A DNA stretch of 64,000 nucleotides from Strongylocentrotus purpuratus (GCF_000002235.5 NW_022145552.1:1867501-1931500); one strand, 5' to 3'; positions 46,116-59,235 are shown, counted from the stretch's first letter. Numbers and translations are program-made. Notes: a model not told the origin generated them from the sequence alone.

Positions 46116-46633
46116 TTCACTATTTCTTTGCTTTGTCGTCATTATCTTCGTCACAGGCAGACAATCGGTTGGAATTTAGAAAAGCACCGTACAAGAGCCT
46201 CCCTTTTTCAATATTCATCATCATTTAATATTACAAACTTGACAGTGAATAACATTTTTAAGCATAAATTTAACACATCAATGTTTGGGCGTTTGCAGTG
46301 GTTTTTCAAAGCTTTATTGATATCTAAATGTCGAATGCTTTGAAGTATATTGAAATATTTTTGGGGAAACGATGTAGAAAGCATACACAGTACAACTGAA
46401 GTATATAAAGACCAATAATTAAGTCCTAAGTGAGTATCCCTGTTATAGAACTTACAGACATTAAAAGCATAAGTATTGAGTAAGCGTACATAATATTGGT
46501 CCAAGAAAGAAAAAAAACCCTACAACCCCCAAACGTAAATATACCTTCACTACACCCCAGAACAATTAATTAAATTCACTGATCAAAATACGAGTGATGG
46601 ATGTCCCAAACAAAGTCGATAATCGTGAATGGC
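46116..46633. other. Intergenic
   Basis: AT-rich. The minus-strand frame at 46208-46504 is open for 98 codons with mixed composition but matches no family I know. Nothing else was seen. Confidence 0.4.
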
Positions 46634-46936
46634 AATAGACCATTTTTGTAATGGATTTAAAATGAATGCAATAAATCGTTGTTAAGTGCCATGTTACAAA
46701 ATTATTTTATTCACCTCCTACGAATAATTGTATTTCAATAGTCGGAATGGGAATGGCATATATTATGACGTTTTGTTAGGTAGGATAAGCCATTATGTTG
46801 GTCCTATGTAGCATCAATTCGCGTTCTGACTATTTGAATACAATTATTCGTAACAGGTGAATGGAATTATTAGTAACTTGGCATTCAACAAAGAATTATA
46901 AATTGAATTTGATTGCATTACCAAAATGGTCTATTA
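46634..46936. mobile_element. MITE with terminal inverted repeats of about 130 bp
   Basis: The left arm AATAGACCATTTTTGTAATG ... TACGAATAATTGTATTTCAA is mirrored by the right arm, whose inverse reads AATAGACCATTTTGGTAATG ... TACGAATAATTGTATTCAAA. The unique middle is about 50-60 bp. No coding and no clear target duplication beyond a possible T/A dinucleotide. Confidence 0.75.
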
Positions 46937-46961
46937 CAACCCAACCCCTAATATAGCAAGA

Positions 46962-47018
46962 TTCTCTCTCCCTTTCTCTGTCTCTCTCTCTCTCTCTCTC
47001 TCTCCTTTTCTCTCTTTT

Positions 47019-47074
<56 letters not shown>

Positions 47075-47076
47075 GC
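46962..47076. repeat. (CT)n then (CA)n microsatellite
   Basis: A long CT run with TTTT breaks, passing directly into (CA)n at about 47054-47075. Frames here are artefacts. Confidence 0.9.
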
Positions 47077-47331
47077 AACTTGTTCCTCCCCTCTCTGTCC
47101 CTGTTTCACTCATGTCCCCCTTTTAACTGTGTATATGAGCAAAAAAATAATTAAAAACCAATTGCCATTTAATGTTTAGATATTGGGAGTATCATTAAGT
47201 CGTCTTCTATGGGAGTCAACGCACGGGCACAGAATATTTTTCCTAAACATCCGTGAAGGCGTGTAACATAAATCTGCAGCATTTAACGATCTGTCCCTAA
47301 TCAGATAGAGCGTGTAATTACCAATGAGATG

Positions 47332-47502
47332 CAGTGGCGTAATGAGCAAAAACTCATTTGGGGGCAGAATGGGCAAAAGTGAGAAAAAACCCGGAAATAC
47401 GTGTCATTTCAGCAACATTTGTTGGAAATAAACCGCGTTTGAATTTTAGTTGGGGAGGGGGAAACTGCCCCCAACCCCCCCCCCCTCATCAGTACGCCAG
47501 TG
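47332..47502. mobile_element. hAT-type MITE with exact 8-bp target duplication
   Basis: The ends CAGTGGCGTA and (inverted) CACTGGCGTA are flanked by ATGAGATG at 47324-47331 and 47503-47510. 171 bp, with G- and C-runs inside, no coding. Confidence 0.85.
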
Positions 47503-47510
47503 ATGAGATG

Positions 47511-48097
47511 GATTTTATCTCCGACACAACTTTGATTAGGAAACATGATTGCAAAAACTTTCAGTTAATCAACTCAAGGGCAATTACAATACCTCACTGT
47601 ACATCTCATAGAAATCATTTCAATATGTTATGGACAGGATAAATGAAACTTTCTTAGATCGATTTTTGAAAGTACTTGCAATCGTGTTAGTAGTAGACTT
47701 TCACCACCACACCACCCCCCCCCCCCCCCTGCATGGTTAAAGCATGTTGCACTCGCACTATGACGTGACACCCAGTTGATGATGTGGTATGATTCATACA
47801 TTTTGGGTCAATCTTCTCTTTAATAAATCAATGACACAAAAAAGAGATTTATTTCAGATTTTTAGTTTTGATGACCATCATTAAGTCCGCCTCACTCTCT
47901 GCGTGGGATCACGAGCGAGCTCGGCACAGTTCGTACATAATCGTAAATGACTCGATGTGACTCGGCGCTAATCGTAGTTACTCGTAGTGACATTAGATGT
48001 CCCGAGTTCACCTCGAGTTGCCTCCATCACGGCAAAGTTTGAGGGAGGTTCAACTCAGCTTTGAGGCAGCCAATATATTTCATGAAGCTGTTGTGAG
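47511..48097. other. Intergenic and 3' flank of the 310-aa gene
   Basis: A C-run lies at about 47716-47729. The stretch 47900-48010 contains repeated TCG-rich phrases (GACTCGATGTGACTCGG, GTAGTTACTCGTAGTGAC) that may be an unrecognised inverted-repeat element. No gene. Confidence 0.4.
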
Positions 48098-49030
48098 CTA
48101 TAGGGCAACAGACATGCTCCGCGGCAACCCATTCAAAATGTTCTCAATGCTCGGTCCTGACTTGCCGTCGTAACTCGCCGACAGGGACCTCTCAAGTCCT
48201 TTAAACCTTCCGTCGTAAACCGAGCGGTATTTTAAATAGCGAGGGATGCGTTCTGCTGATGACGTCATTGTACCGTTGTGTCCTGGAGCGGTTGCTACAC
48301 CCGGTCTCATCCCGGCTGTGTCCGGTAAGCGGTTGGTGCTGCTCCCGCGGCTCATACCACGTCGCATGTGGTTCGGCGGTACGCTCTGCTGTCGGGTCTT
48401 TTCAGGCGGTTGAATCGCGGGAAACATCGTCGGATTCTGTGGTCCTCGTCGCCTACCCGATTCGAACGCGCTTCGCTTCTTGTTCCGCGCGCTGAATGTC
48501 GGTTCGGTTTTGTACAACGGATCGTCGTACGTTCCCGGTATGATCGGCCTGATTTCTTCCGGATCCGTTTGGCACGTCTGCAGTTCCTTCTTGCGTTGCT
48601 CACTGTATGTCTTACGCACCAGATCGCGGTAAGTTTCGAGTTTCTCGTTCAACCGACTCCGCTGATTCTTTCCCTTTTGAACTGCCGGTGCACTCGTATC
48701 CACGGTCTCGACATTTCGTAGCAGGTCCTTCATCACACTCGTCTTACATTTCTGCTTGTCCATAAACGCTTTCCTCTGCCATGCGACATGAACAATAAAC
48801 TTATACCTCTCTTTCGATAAATCAAGGAGTCTGTTTTCGAGGAGCCGTTGCTCTGTGATATTGTCTTTGACCTGGGAACCAATGATGCGGCCCTGTTCAC
48901 CGCCTTCTTCATCGTCGTCGTCGTCAGTTCGTCGACTGGGTTTAGCCCAGCTGCGGATGTCCCTCCAGACATCGTCCCGACTTGTTACCCGCGAAGGGGC
49001 GCTGACTGGTTTAGCCTTCTCTTCGTTCAT
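48098..49030 (-). CDS. Unrecognised basic coiled-coil protein (310 aa)
   Basis: The first in-frame ATG at 49030 gives MNEEKAKPVSAPSRVTSRDD; an in-frame stop lies upstream, and a splice acceptor (TGTCTTTACAG, ending at 49126) suggests a separate 5' UTR exon. Features in order are an acidic run DDDDDEEGGE (about 36-45), a charged helix (about 56-95, with ENRLLDLSKERYKFIVHVAW), a second helix (about 122-155, LNEKLETYRDLVRKTYSEQR), a conserved-looking PIIPGTYDDPLYKTEPTFSA (about 164-183), then an Arg/Ser/Pro-rich tail ending NILNGLPRSMSVAL. No enzyme motif or membrane segment. High GC and CpG, an uninterrupted 930-base frame and high complexity support a real gene. Function unknown; a cytoskeletal or ciliary scaffold is only a guess. 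Confidence 0.8.
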   Translation of the reverse strand: MNEEKAKPVSAPSRVTSRDDVWRDIRSWAKPSRRTDDDDDEEGGEQGRIIGSQVKDNITEQRLLENRLLDLSKERYKFIVHVAWQRKAFMDKQKCKTSVMKDLLRNVETVDTSAPAVQKGKNQRSRLNEKLETYRDLVRKTYSEQRKKELQTCQTDPEEIRPIIPGTYDDPLYKTEPTFSARNKKRSAFESGRRRGPQNPTMFPAIQPPEKTRQQSVPPNHMRRGMSRGSSTNRLPDTAGMRPGVATAPGHNGTMTSSAERIPRYLKYRSVYDGRFKGLERSLSASYDGKSGPSIENILNGLPRSMSVAL

Positions 49031-49735
49031 TCTGTCCCCCTTTTCGGTGTCAGACACGTGCAAAGAGAATCCCCGATATTAGTCTCTCATCGTCTTTCCA
49101 GTTCCTTTGTGACGTCACCTTGGACCTGTAAAGACATAAAGATATGATACATACAATAACGAGGTTTACAAATTACAATACATTTTTTCGTTTGCTTCCT
49201 TTTCCTGATAAAAGTATCGGATTCCTGTTACTGTAGATGATAACATAATATACATGTACATTTAAACCGAAATATTGTTTTGCTTTAAAACGTTTACCAA
49301 AAAAGGGTAAAATGGTTTGTATTCCCCCATCCTTAAAAAAAGGATCTTTATCATCAAATAATAATGACAGAAGATGAATCAAGATGGAGGAAAGTGAGCG
49401 ATATATATAGAGAGAGAGAGAGAGAGAAGCCGAGACCCTTATTTGTTACATAAAAAAAAAAAAAATCAGTTTTTAATATCTCATTACTGCAGATGAATAG
49501 GCCTTTGAAAAGAGGAAAACCAGAGCAGGTCTCGATTATCATTTTTTTTTTCGTCACCCAACGCCGGTTGGCTGACGAGCGAAAACACTGTCTTCACGTT
49601 CGTTTAGAGGGCGCTATGAACAAATCCAAGAGTTACCGCTGTCTCCACAAATAGGCTTATTCTACCTTGTCCAATAGTCCATAACTCTTTGTGTCCTGAG
49701 CGGCCTTTGCTATTTGTTCAGTCGTCACCTCCCCC

Positions 49736-49782
<47 letters not shown>

Positions 49783-50386
49783 ATTGTTAAGAACACAGAA
49801 AAGAAAAAAATCGGAGCGAAAAACCCACCTGCGCCGATTTAATGGCTTGGTTTTGTTTAAGGTTTGGAAATGTACCAAATCGCAGGTGTAGTGAAATTCC
49901 TCTGTATTTTTTTCTTCCTTTCTTTTCTAAATACAATGTAGAATAATGAAAAATTGATGGAGCTGAAACACTATTGAGTGTTTGCCTTGTTGACATTGTA
50001 AATATGAAAACCCCGTGCCACACAAAATGGACCTCCCGGACGGACAGCCCTGTAGAAATAATATTTCAAAGCACTTTTTGAGCATGCATTAAGCAAATTA
50101 AATGATGCCCGTTCCCTTTTATGAATTTGTTTAAAGAATTTACAAAGGGGATTGAATCCGTTCTAACTGATAGACAAAATATTATGTAGTGTGGCATTGT
50201 GTTAAGTGACAGAACGAAACAAAATCAACAGTTGTGTGGAAATAATATCGATTATATGAAATCTCGGTTTGTGCATGACGTTAATGCTTTGAAACATCAT
50301 GAGCTGGTGTGTTGATTGACACCTCTTCCTCTAAACCTTCCTCCTTTGAAAGTTCGAATCAAGATATTTCAGTGGAATGAGTTAAA
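49031..50386. other. 5' flank of the 310-aa gene and intergenic DNA
   Basis: 49031-49125 is probably 5' UTR. An (AG)n run is at 49411-49428. A C-run followed by (CT)n lies at 49729-49775. No other feature is supported. Confidence 0.45.
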
Positions 50387-50600
50387 GAGGCGTCGAGATA
50401 TAGTGGTTCATCCACTTGACTCTCAATGTAAGGGTTGAGGGATCGAATCCCAGCCCAGCACTCACGTCCTTTGGCGAGATATCAAGTCATATGTGCCACT
50501 CTCCACCCAGGTGTAAATGGGTAACTTGCTATTGATGGGGTAATGTTAATTGCAGGGTCCTCAGGAAGAACAGGATTGATGTTGATGAGGCTTCCCTGGG
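50387..50600 (+). mobile_element. tRNA-derived SINE
   Basis: GAGGCGTCGAGATATAGTGG (A-box region) and GAGGGATCGAATCCCAGCCC (B box) form a tRNA-like head of about 75 bp. It is followed by CTTTGGCGAGATATCAAGTC and CTCCACCCAGGTGTAAATGG, a central sequence I associate with SINEs of many marine invertebrates (from memory). The 3' end is not sharply defined. No coding. Confidence 0.7.
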
Positions 50601-53600
50601 TAAATCATTATATCATATTTGTGCTCTTCTTATAGTCCATTGTAACAATTCATTCGTTACAAAGTCGTCATCCTCATCGTTAATTTTGTTGCTGTTGTGT
50701 TGTTGTTGTTGTTGTTTTGTTTTTTCTGCTGCTGCATATTCAAACATCTTTCCCCAACGCAGACAAACCTGGTCCTAATTCCATCTCTCCTCTCCGTTCA
50801 AAACTGTGATATTTTGGTTGTTATCTGAAATGAGGGAGTCCTGAATAATAACACAACAAACGGTGATTTCCTATGCCTTTACTGTCATGTCAGGCTGTAT
50901 GGTTTATTCAGTCATAGTAGATGGCCCTCTGTCGCCCTCTTGCATTATAAAAATTATAATCTGAATTAGATCACATAAACAGAATGTTGTTACAAAAACG
51001 TTCTGACGACGTTGTCAGACAAATTGATATTTGAGAAGTGATTGGTATAATATATATTGAAACATAAACAGTGCGAGATCAGGGATCACGCGTGAGTCCA
51101 CAAAGCAGGCGGAGTTCATCAGGTCACATGCGTGTGGAAATTTACTCGCTTCACGTTGCCGTGACAACAAAATCGAGTCGAAATCTATCAATGTGATGCT
51201 TCGTGTGTGATTACTCAAATCGATCTTTACGAAAACTCAACATCAGGATTTATCTTCTTAGGGTTGTAAGTTACAAAAGGGAAACATAACGCTATTTTCA
51301 CGTCATATTTGACAACGAAATTGTTAACTATATGAATACGATGTGAAGAACATTAATAGGCATGCCTAGGTATTCAAAGTATGATTTCCTTTGTTTCTAG
51401 CCACTGTGTTTTACATAATACGCAGTATGATGCAAATGAGATGTACAAAGTGACATAATAGAACAATCCACGAGCATGATGTTATGAATGGAAGCTAACA
51501 TCCTTTACAGAAAGGAGCTTGTGTTGGATACGCAGTGTTTTACACAGTTTATTGATCACATGATAAAACCCATAACATCGCCGTGACATTCATAGATCTT
51601 CATTGTTACAATCAACCAAATAATCACCGTTTAATTAGGTTAGTGATCCAACAGATAACCGTGGATCTCATTTTGTATACGTCTGTAATTTCAAGATGAT
51701 TCATTAACTTCTGCGAGCATAGGGAGAATTGATATTCTCCGTGTCTTTATTTCCCAAACTACTTATATTGTTACCAGTCTGAAGCTGCTCCTCGATTAAA
51801 AGGAGTTCTACTAAGGTTCGCCTTTTTTCTTTTATTTACTATCCACCACAGGCAAGGGCTGAGATGCTTGACCTGTACCAACAAGAACCCATTTTCCAAC
51901 ATAAGACCATGACTAAACGGAAAACCAAGTGGGTACGAAAACGGCAATTCACCTTCATGGAAAACCTTGTTTTTAGACAGGTTTCTACACACGTTTCACT
52001 TTCTTAAGCCGTTGCCTGCGGCCTAGTCTGTCAAACGGTCTAAGTTTGATTATGACGTACGGGTCTTTAAGAAAGTGTTCCACGAAATATGACAAAGATT
52101 CAAAGTTGAACAGAACCATTCAAAAGGAAGACAGACAAAGAGGTGTAAATTTGTTAGAAAACCATGATGAAGCAATTTATGGAAAACAAAATTTGGCAAC
52201 AAAAGTGGCAATGCTTGTAATGAACGAAGAACTTATATAACCCACTCATTTGTAAAGAAATATCAAAACCGACCAAGGTTAATACAAAGCAGGAAACAAC
52301 TAATATATTCTCATGGTTCTTCTGTCTGCGAGAATTTTCTTTTCTTTTCAAATAAATATGCGGTTTTACTAAGCCAAGCTGTAAAGTTAGCTACTAACAA
52401 TAAAGCATTACTACACAATTCTATGAAATGACACTTAAAAGTCTTTTGACATATATTATGTTTATCATCAGCGACTGGTTAAGAGTAGGTTTCGAGCACT
52501 CATCTAATTTCCTTAACCGAGGTTTTAAAAAGAAATAGGCCTTTGTTTGTCTGAAAGTTCGGCGTTTGAAAGATAGATAATGAAAAGCCTCCCAAAAGAA
52601 ATCATACTCTATTGAGATGTACGAAATCAGGTATTAATAAGGAAAATCTAAACAACCTTAATAGTATATAGCATATTGAAGCCTGTAAAAAAATACCCAA
52701 CAGATCTTCATGGATGTACCGACCGACTGACAAGCCAATCATTGTTACTTATGTTTAACAAAGTACTTATGAACCGTACGTGCGAATTATGTTGAATAAA
52801 GATTGCACCCTTCAGCTGAGCTGTGGTTCTTCCTCTAAGGTTTCTGTTTTCCAATAGCATCTCTAGTTATCTGTTTGCAAGACTCCAGATCGACAACAGA
52901 CCGAAGAAAAGAAATCAAATTACCCTATGACCAAGAATTGATTGGTTCTGGAGTTGTTCTAGAATCTAGAGGTATTCTGAGGTGTCCAAGAGAAGATGGG
53001 GTACGATATGACATGACAAAACGGTCTTTCTTCTTCTTGCAACAAGGGAAAAAAAGAGCAAATTGTAAAACACAGATGTTGTCTTAGGATTTAGCCTTGT
53101 TATTCGAAAGAGATTTATTATATTACAAAATCAAAAGATATAGCTTTAAAACAAAGACACAAACCTGAGGATTGCCGTTTTCTACAACTATATATTGTGT
53201 CTAAAATGCCAAAAGTAGCAATGCACAGAAAGCCGAAATCAAGCAAAATAAACGCGCTAATAATAATATGGTTAATTATTTGGAATGAAAAGGCAATTAT
53301 ATAGATATGAATTTTATTTTCTTTCGGGAAATACATTTTTGATAGGATCTGAATTATATATATATATAACGTTGAACGGAGGAATGAGCATCATGTTGTC
53401 AGAGGAAAATCATTTGCAAAAGAGCAAATTGAAGCCAATTGTTACCTATTAAACCCGAACCAATTTACAGTCACTATTATTCATTAAACGAAATGCATTC
53501 AAGAGGATTTTGAGGATGTATCGATTTCTGCTATGACTTTATCCACCCATGGCAAGGGTAAAATAGAATGGACCATTCTACAGTGAGGTCGTTCCGATAG

Positions 53601-55736
53601 GAATGGAGAAAGGAATTCAAAATGGCCGCTAAGTATCGACGATGACAACAGTTTTCGAGGCTGTGAGAGGCTTTGAGAAAAACACACAAACAAGGAAAGT
53701 CACAGATCGATTAAATGAAGAGACAATGGAATGCCGATTGATCTTTTCTTAATATTACATAATGTTCAGCTGAGCGAAATGATATCTAGTCGATTTCATA
53801 AAGAATTGCCGTTGAGACAAATTGGATGACATGAAGCACATGAATATTTAATTGTTTACAACCTTGCGTCTTTCCAAAAAGAATTTGTTTCAATTGTAAA
53901 GAATATGTTAACACAGATTGTCCTTTAAAGAAGATCAAGAACGGAACATGAATTGCATTGAAACTAATGATTACAACTTGAAAACTTAGGAAGCTATTAG
54001 ATTTGTATAAGGTAGTATTAGGCACATAGGTCAAAATGTATTTTCTTTGCAATGGTTTAAAAGATTGGTGCAGTATTACTTCGAAGGACAACATTTGGGG
54101 GTAAGGTTATTTTTACATGATTATTGTCAACAAAAAAATAAGATTTTAACTCCAAAGGTTACATGCGACTACCCTAATATCCTAATGCAATTGTTATCTA
54201 AATTGTTTTATTTCTCATTCCTTTTTTGGGGGAGGGGAAGGGGGTATGGTCCTTGATTTTACATAGATTTCTAGAACGACTTAATTGACTGATTATACTT
54301 GACTTTGTTCTTAAGACAATTTTCCTGATCATCTCCGTGTGTTATCCAGAAAAAAAGGTGAAAAGGACCATTCACTGATAGTGTTTTAGCCGGCACAGAT
54401 CGTCATCTCCTTCTTTTTGAATCTTTATACTTTACAAAGTGATTCTAACACCAAGCGCTCTTCCTCGAAGGGCCTTTTGTTTTAATTAAATTCTCCTTAG
54501 GGTGACAAAGCTGAGTGCCGCTTTCAAAAAGCGGGTACTATATGGCCTCGAGATCTTTCTTTTTACTAGATCCTTGAGAGGATTTGGATGCAATTTAGGA
54601 CCAGAATTAGCTTGAAATCAAATTTATCGATTTGTCGAGTTTACGGGTAGGTCTACACGAAAGAAAAGAGTTATACGTAGCAACACCAATCCTGGTATTT
54701 GTACATTTGTGAAATCGCAGTCCTAAATTTAGGGTTGTAGTTTAGGGAAAGGATGTGCATTGACCTTCTAAGTCTTGTATCTTACAGAAAAGCCTTTAAT
54801 AAACATGGAATGTTATAGGGATTTACATTATGTATCGGAAATGTTGAAACAAAATGAAGAAGTTCGAGTGTCCACGTCTTTGTCGGTCGGGAAGTCGATG
54901 TCAGGTTGACCATCGATCATGTTATAGAAGTAGGTAAGTCAAGGTCATTCTTTAAAAGAGTCAACGTCAGAACTGAAGGTCATATGCAATGAAGAGCTAT
55001 TGAATTAAAAGAATAAAGAAAAATCGTAAACGCAAGTAAATCTTAACTGAAATAATGACTAAAAAGATTGGTTAATCTTTTTAAATAAAGTAACTTACGA
55101 AAGGTCACCTCCACTAAGTAACACTCGATTCAATGTCATCAAGGTTTTAGGATCTTGAAAAACTTAATTTTAGGCTTATTAATTTGTGACCTGCCCATAT
55201 GACATTAATGAGGACAGTCAGTGCATTTTAAATGATGTAAAATTAGCTGCCTTATGTCAAACGAATATATTTTGGTAATGAATTCCAAATCACCGGTAGA
55301 TTACACAGAGGAGATTTTTCTTCATACGTAAACATAATTTTCCAACGATGAAAATTGGTTCGATTTCTTGGGTTCTAATTATGAATACCGGTACTAAGAC
55401 TCGTAGGGAACATGTTCTAAATTGTATATGGAAGAAGATTATGAAAATAAAGGAAACCTAGCACTGCTGTATGATACTGGTATAAATCAAATATATTCAA
55501 GGTTTTGAGCTTGATAAAAAGAGGAGCGGAATGAGCAAGATAATGGCTACTAGTACAAATACGCAGTACTGTTTTCTGTAATTTAAATTAAGATGTTCAT
55601 TTTCAGTTTGCCCAAGTTGAAATGTTTGAGGAGTGGAAACATTTTGTTTTTCTTTAAAATGTTAGATTAATACTTTAACAACCTGGGTCTAGCAGTAACA
55701 AAGGTGAATCCAGCCAGTTAAAAGGGTAAATCTACC
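50601..55736. other. Long AT-rich stretch without supported genes
   Basis: A (GTT)n run lies at about 50698-50720 and (AT)n at 53357-53369. Short frames at 52046-52240 and 52875-53087 have mixed composition but no recognisable family and no convincing splice partners. I see nothing else that can be supported. Confidence 0.5.
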
Positions 55737-56258
55737 ATATCGTCGTTACCTTCTTAAAATAATGGCCATATTTTCAAGATTTGAGAAAAACAGAGAAAAC
55801 TGAACCAAAAATAGAATAAGTGCTGTCTATCAAATCTGTTCCATAAGAGGATTAGAATACTTGCAAACAAGCCGTTGTGACTTACCAAAGCAATTTTACA
55901 CCTGACTTAGGCCAAATTAATCGTGGAGTAAGCGACTTAGGCACCAGTTTACTTTATTTATTCCCCCTACAAACAATAACGTTGAAGGAAATTAACACAT
56001 TTCCATTTAAAACAAGTTCTCCCATGTTTCTCATTCGTCTTCGTTGAACTTGATGCAAAGTCACATTTCTTGACATGTAGGCCCAAAAGTAAAATGGTCT
56101 GGACTTATATGCATATAAGTATAATATATTTAATTTAGCACATATGTCATTTAACAAAGGTGGCTATCCTCATGAAAAGATGGCTCGTGCAAAATAATAT
56201 TTTCTTCAAAATGTGACACAGGCCATTATTTTAAGAAGATGACGATATTGAAAATGTT
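55737..56258. repeat. Imperfect inverted repeat
   Basis: CATATCGTCGTTACCTTCTT, then AAAATAATGGCCATATTTTC at 55737, is inverted at about 56220-56256 (GGCCATTATTTTAAGAAGAT, then GACGATATTGAAAATG). The arms of about 40 bp are separated by about 440 bp of AT-rich sequence. It is probably a decayed MITE. Confidence 0.55.
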
Positions 56259-58044
56259 GTCACTCCTAAAACCTTTTTAAAGTGTTGATTGAGCATTTGA
56301 GTTTCAAGAGTGTAATTATCAATGCAGGCAAATAATGACACTGTATGAAAAGAGAAAGGTTAATGAGCCAATACTCCTGAGAAAGAGAGAACACCAATAT
56401 GATAATTTAATATCATATTCTCCCTCCTGTTTCTTATTCGGTAATTGAAAAGTTGACGTACTCTGTCAGCACGTTTGATTTACAAAATAGTAATGGTGAG
56501 ATGGTGTAATACACGTATGTTTCTACGAAGTATGTGTTTTGGAATACTCCATACATTTTTTGGTCAGTAATAACAACTGAATACAACAGTCCTATACCTT
56601 CGAGATTAGTCTATGAGCCATGAACTTAATGCGGTTTATCATAATTCATTGCGGAAATCGGACACCTTCAAACTGGAGAATGTTTTAACAAGATTTGAGA
56701 GGATATGAGTAACTCACCGATTTCAAAGTCGTCGAATCACATGATACAGCTGTCATTGAACTAGGCGATATAATATTCACCCCCAAACTTGACCGCAGTT
56801 CGATGATTATGCTGCCATTTGTCTTCTGAAGAACGTTTTAAGAAAAATATATAACCCAATGATCAAATTACTAAAAACTCTATGATATATCGTTGTGTTT
56901 TGTCAGATATATGGATCTCTTACGACTGCTGTCATACACTTCAGTGGACAAAACACCGTCGCACTCGAGCTTGTTGAATCTTTCCACTTTGGCGAAAATC
57001 TTTATTGGACGGATCCGCGGGCGAACAAAGTTATTCCAAACAATATCGTGTGTACGTCCAGAGAGCTTTGCACTTTGTATCGATTTATCACGAGCATGGA
57101 GAGGAACGCAAGGAGATGATGATAAAAGAAGAAGAAAAGAGCTGTATGGATGAAAAGATTTTGGAGTTGTTAGCGGTGGGTCGTTTTTGTTCGCGTGCAC
57201 TATTGCGGCACGGCGAGGCGACGTAGGGGCGATGGGGGAGGGCGGTCTCTGTCAGTTATTTAGATCGGCGCTGTGGTTGCTATGCAACAAGACTTGATTT
57301 GGGGTCGAGGGGGTGGGATCCCCGTGCGTGCAGGAGCGAAAGGGTGAGGATGAAAGGTCACAAGGTGAAGATGCGACGTGAAGGACGGGTGAACTTGAAT
57401 GGCAAGCAGCCAATGGAAAAATTATCTGTTCCCAAGGATATTCGATTGAAGAGTATGATACCAACCATAATGGATGGGAGAGATTTGATTTAGACCTAGT
57501 AAAGTGGAAAGTTGAGGGGAAAAGCAGGAATATAATTAGTTCCCTAACTTGGAAGTAATTCAAAAGTATGTACATATCTCAGTGATGTTAAACTTGTCGG
57601 ATAGTGTCATCAAATTTTGTCTTGCATTGTTTGTTAATGGTATACACAAATCAACACAATACAGATATCAAATTGAAACATCAGACAGCTAATTCAGCTC
57701 TTTTTAATGTAATCAAAGGAGATGTCCTTAAACAAAACAAGCTCCTTCATAATGTTAGGGTGACGGATGGACGGATGAGCATCGTCATGCCAAATCTGTG
57801 ATCAAACTTCACTAAGAAGACATGCAAAATTGTCTAACATTTCGTAACAATCGAACTCGAATAACCTTTAAACTCATCTTTCTCACCTAATAAGCGAGAT
57901 ACAATCAATAGTAAATGTTTGGCGTGACAACATAGTCCTTTATCAAGGTGAAAAGCTTTGATCAAGGCGACAAAGAAATAAGAGGGAAAATAAAGCAACA
58001 TCGTGGAAATCTATCTAGAAAACGGAGGTCGAACCAATGGTAAA
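56259..58044. other. Intergenic with a GC-richer patch
   Basis: 56930-57480 is richer in G, C and CpG than its surroundings and has short frames on both strands. One plus frame contains FGENLYWTDPRANKV, recalling the YWTD motif of LDL-receptor propellers, and a possible acceptor (GTTTTGTCAG, 56907) precedes it. The frame then ends without a propeller-like continuation, so I do not call an exon. GTTGCTATGCAAC at about 57273 resembles an RFX X-box one base short. Confidence 0.35.
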
Positions 58045-58545
58045 GGGAAAACAAATAAATGATAAAGATTGAAAGATAATCATGACCCGATTAAACTGAT
58101 TATAGTCAATAAAGATATCGTTGTAATTCTATGGTTTAAGGATAGAAAGATTAAAAGGTAGACAAAATAAAACGTTGACGAAAGAAGGGAAATGTGCGTT
58201 ATACGGGGAAGAAAAGGGGCAAAATAAATAAAATAAATGATAAAGATGAAGAAAGAAATCGCACAATGATTGGATTATGACCTGAGATCATGATCGTTGT
58301 AATTCTTTGTTTAAAGGATATACTTAGACAGATTAAGAAGTAGACAAAATAAGATTTTGACGAAATGTGCGTTGTATGAGGAAAAAGAGGGGCAAACATT
58401 AATGATAACGATTAAAAGATAGAAAATTGCACAATGATTGGCTTATGATCTGATTATACTGCTTCGTCAATAACGCTATCATTTGAATTCTCTGGTTTAA
58501 GGATAGATTGGTTGAAGGATAGACAAATTACATTTTGAGTAAAGA
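58045..58545. repeat. Tandem repeat of about 180 bp, three copies
   Basis: Shared phrases GACAAAATAA.A..TTGACGAAA (58160, 58343, altered at 58520), GTTGTAATTCT.TGGTTTAAGGATA and GCACAATGATTGG recur in order. The copies are well diverged. A G-run of about 22 follows at 58577-58598. Confidence 0.65.
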
Positions 58546-58829
58546 ATAGTCAGGGAGTTATATTGGGGCGAGCAGAGGGGGGGGGGGGGGGGGGGGTCAT
58601 TCCTATTATAGGAGGGAACCTTGCATCACTTCCATAAAAGGTATATTTGTTAATCAACTCAATCAAGGGCACTTTCAATATCTCTTTGTGTACTGAAATC
58701 CAGTTCGGATTATGTTATTTGCTATAATTTCGCATATTTTAAGAGGTGGCAGATATACTGCCGAAGATTGGTTTGTCGAAATGGTTTAAGAGAAGCATCA
58801 CCGAAAGAAGAGGCACAATCAAGAGAAGG

Positions 58830-59235
58830 ATGGTAAGATAAAAGATAGTAAGATAAAAGATAGTAAGATGAAAGATAGTAAGATAAAAGATAGTAAAGAT
58901 AGTAAGATGAAAGATAGTAAGATGAAAGATAGTAAGATAAATGATTGAAAAACATTAGAAGCAGAAGGAAAATATGTAGTTATAGTAAAAGTGGAAAACA
59001 CAAGAATTAAGCAGTGGTTAAAAAAAAACGCACAAAAAACGCATCTCTGAACATAGCCTGAGAAGCAAAACCGAGAGTGGAAATAAAAAATTGAAAAACA
59101 TTAGAAGCAGAAGAAGAAATTGTAGTTATATTTAAGTGGAAGACCTAAGAATTGAGCAGTGGTATAAAAATATAAAAAAACTCTGAAACAGAAAGCCTGA
59201 GAAGCATAACCAAGAGTAGAAATAAATGACAAGGG
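58830..59235. repeat. GATAGTAAGAT minisatellite and 146-bp direct repeat
   Basis: 58830-58940 is made of AAGATAGTAAGAT-like units of 10-15 bp. Then 58946-59090 (GAAAAACATTAGAAGCAGAA to GAGAGTGGAAATAAA) is repeated at about 59092-59230 with changes. No gene. Confidence 0.75.

Noticed and set aside
45534-46343. Open frame of 269 codons with Ser/His/Ile runs
   Set aside because: It is the reading of a CAT/ATC microsatellite; all three frames are open and of low complexity.
47900-48010. TCG-rich repeated phrases as a regulatory region
   Set aside because: No paired ends or known motif; too little to define.
52046-53087. Two short mixed-composition plus-strand frames
   Set aside because: No family, no clear splice sites and no neighbouring exons.
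56893-57226. Possible exon with a YWTD-like motif
   Set aside because: The frame stops soon after and lacks other LDL-receptor propeller features; overlapping frames are equally open.
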